Origin: an uncultured beta proteobacterium
GTDB lineage: Bacteria > Pseudomonadota > Gammaproteobacteria > Burkholderiales > Burkholderiaceae_B
Length of the DNA stretch: 7,005 bases
Assembly: GCA_903924715.1 (NCBI GenBank)
Contig: CAIYCP010000530.1
Location: 1-7,005, forward strand
Direction: 5' to 3'
Shown: piece after piece, positions 6,570 to 7,005 of the stretch
Position numbering within the stretch: position 1 is the first letter of the stretch
Layout of the letters: each line of letters starts with the position of its first letter
Translations under genes and position numbers: made by a program
Notes under the pieces: generated by a model
Told to the model about the DNA's origin: nothing
Database searches by the model: none
Seen by the model: the letters and a program-made list of their open reading frames with translations, nothing else

Positions 6570-7005
6570 CCGATCACGCACTATTCTTGGCTGTGACCGC
6601 ACTGGCTTCGGTTGTCGGGGCTGCGTTTGTGGTGTTGGTATGGTTCAAGCTACGGGTCACTGGCGGTGAACAAGCCGACACGAAGCTTGATCAGATTATC
6701 GCAACACAAGAGCGGTTTGAGCGCACCCAGCGTGCCGAGCAACTTGAAAGTCAGCGACAACTGCGCACTGAACTCGCTGAGTCATCACGCGCTTTGCGCG
6801 TTGAAATCGCGCAGGCAGATGCAGAGTTTAGATCTGCGGTGGCACGCGATGCTGCGGCGGGCCGCAGCGAGAGCGCCGAATCTCTGGCCAGATTCGCGGC
6901 TGGCTTTACAGCGCAATGGCAAAGCTTGATCCAAACCAACGATCAACGTATGGGCGAGTTGCGCGCAGCGGTCGAGCAACGCCTTCTGGCGCTGCAGACA
7001 GACAA
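6566..7005 (+). CDS. rmuC: DNA recombination protein RmuC, N-terminal part (cut by the right edge)
   Basis: RmuC is a membrane-anchored protein with a predicted nuclease-like domain that limits recombination at inverted repeats; its biochemical activity is not well defined. Only the first 146 codons plus two bases are in the window and the frame stays open to the edge. A single membrane segment is at about residues 6-27, followed by a long charged, Ala/Glu/Arg/Gln-rich region (about 40-146) that looks like coiled coil, as expected of RmuC. The visible end, MGELRAAVEQRLLALQTD (129-146), matches the conserved stretch that leads into the RmuC domain. The nuclease-like domain itself lies outside the window. 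The ATG overlaps the YffB-like stop as ATGA, implying translational coupling. Other coiled-coil membrane proteins are the main alternative. Confidence 0.85.
   Translation, partial: MTDHALFLAVTALASVVGAAFVVLVWFKLRVTGGEQADTKLDQIIATQERFERTQRAEQLESQRQLRTELAESSRALRVEIAQADAEFRSAVARDAAAGRSESAESLARFAAGFTAQWQSLIQTNDQRMGELRAAVEQRLLALQTD

Noticed and set aside
6612..6929. 105-codon plus-strand open frame
   Set aside because: It overlaps rmuC in another frame; the rmuC frame has the coupled start, membrane anchor and recognisable C-terminal stretch.
1..7005. Mobile element, CRISPR, toxin-antitoxin or novel defence system
   Set aside because: I saw no transposase, repeat array, small paired genes or compositional break; all identified genes are chromosomal housekeeping or envelope types.

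Overview
This window looks like ordinary chromosome from a Gram-negative proteobacterium, most likely a betaproteobacterium of the order Burkholderiales. The evidence is a Kdo kinase of the KdkA type (lipopolysaccharide core), a hopanoid-pathway HpnC enzyme, a YbbP-type FtsX permease, and protein sequences that read as betaproteobacterial. GC content looks intermediate (low-to-mid fifties percent by eye, not counted). The taxonomic placement is inference. There are no tRNA or rRNA genes, insertion sequences, CRISPR arrays, phage genes or obvious transferred segments.

Layout: positions 1-597 hold the first 199 codons of hpnC on the minus strand, cut by the left edge. A 162-base divergent intergenic region (598-759) follows. 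From there every gene is on the plus strand: an SDR-family oxidoreductase (760-1479, TTG start preferred over the upstream TTG at 736), radA (1532-2896), a large YbbP-like FtsX permease (2908-5394), kdkA (5397-6152), a YffB/Spx-type ArsC-family protein (6210-6569), and the 5' part of rmuC (from 6566 to the right edge). Both edge genes are open at the window boundary, so they have a start but no stop here.

The plus-strand genes are tightly packed. The gaps are 52 bases between the SDR gene and radA, 11 bases between radA and the permease, 2 bases between the permease and kdkA, 57 bases between kdkA and the YffB-like gene, and a 4-base ATGA overlap between the YffB-like gene and rmuC. This suggests one or two operons. 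Functionally the run mixes genome maintenance (RadA, RmuC) with cell-envelope functions (FtsX-type permease, Kdo phosphorylation, and divergently hopanoid precursor synthesis). It does not look like a dedicated single pathway.

I found no convincing previously undescribed system. The points most worth a second look are the permease with no ATPase gene beside it, the unassigned SDR facing hpnC, start-site corrections for the SDR and kdkA, the CxxC motif in the ArsC-like protein, and the two edge-truncated genes.
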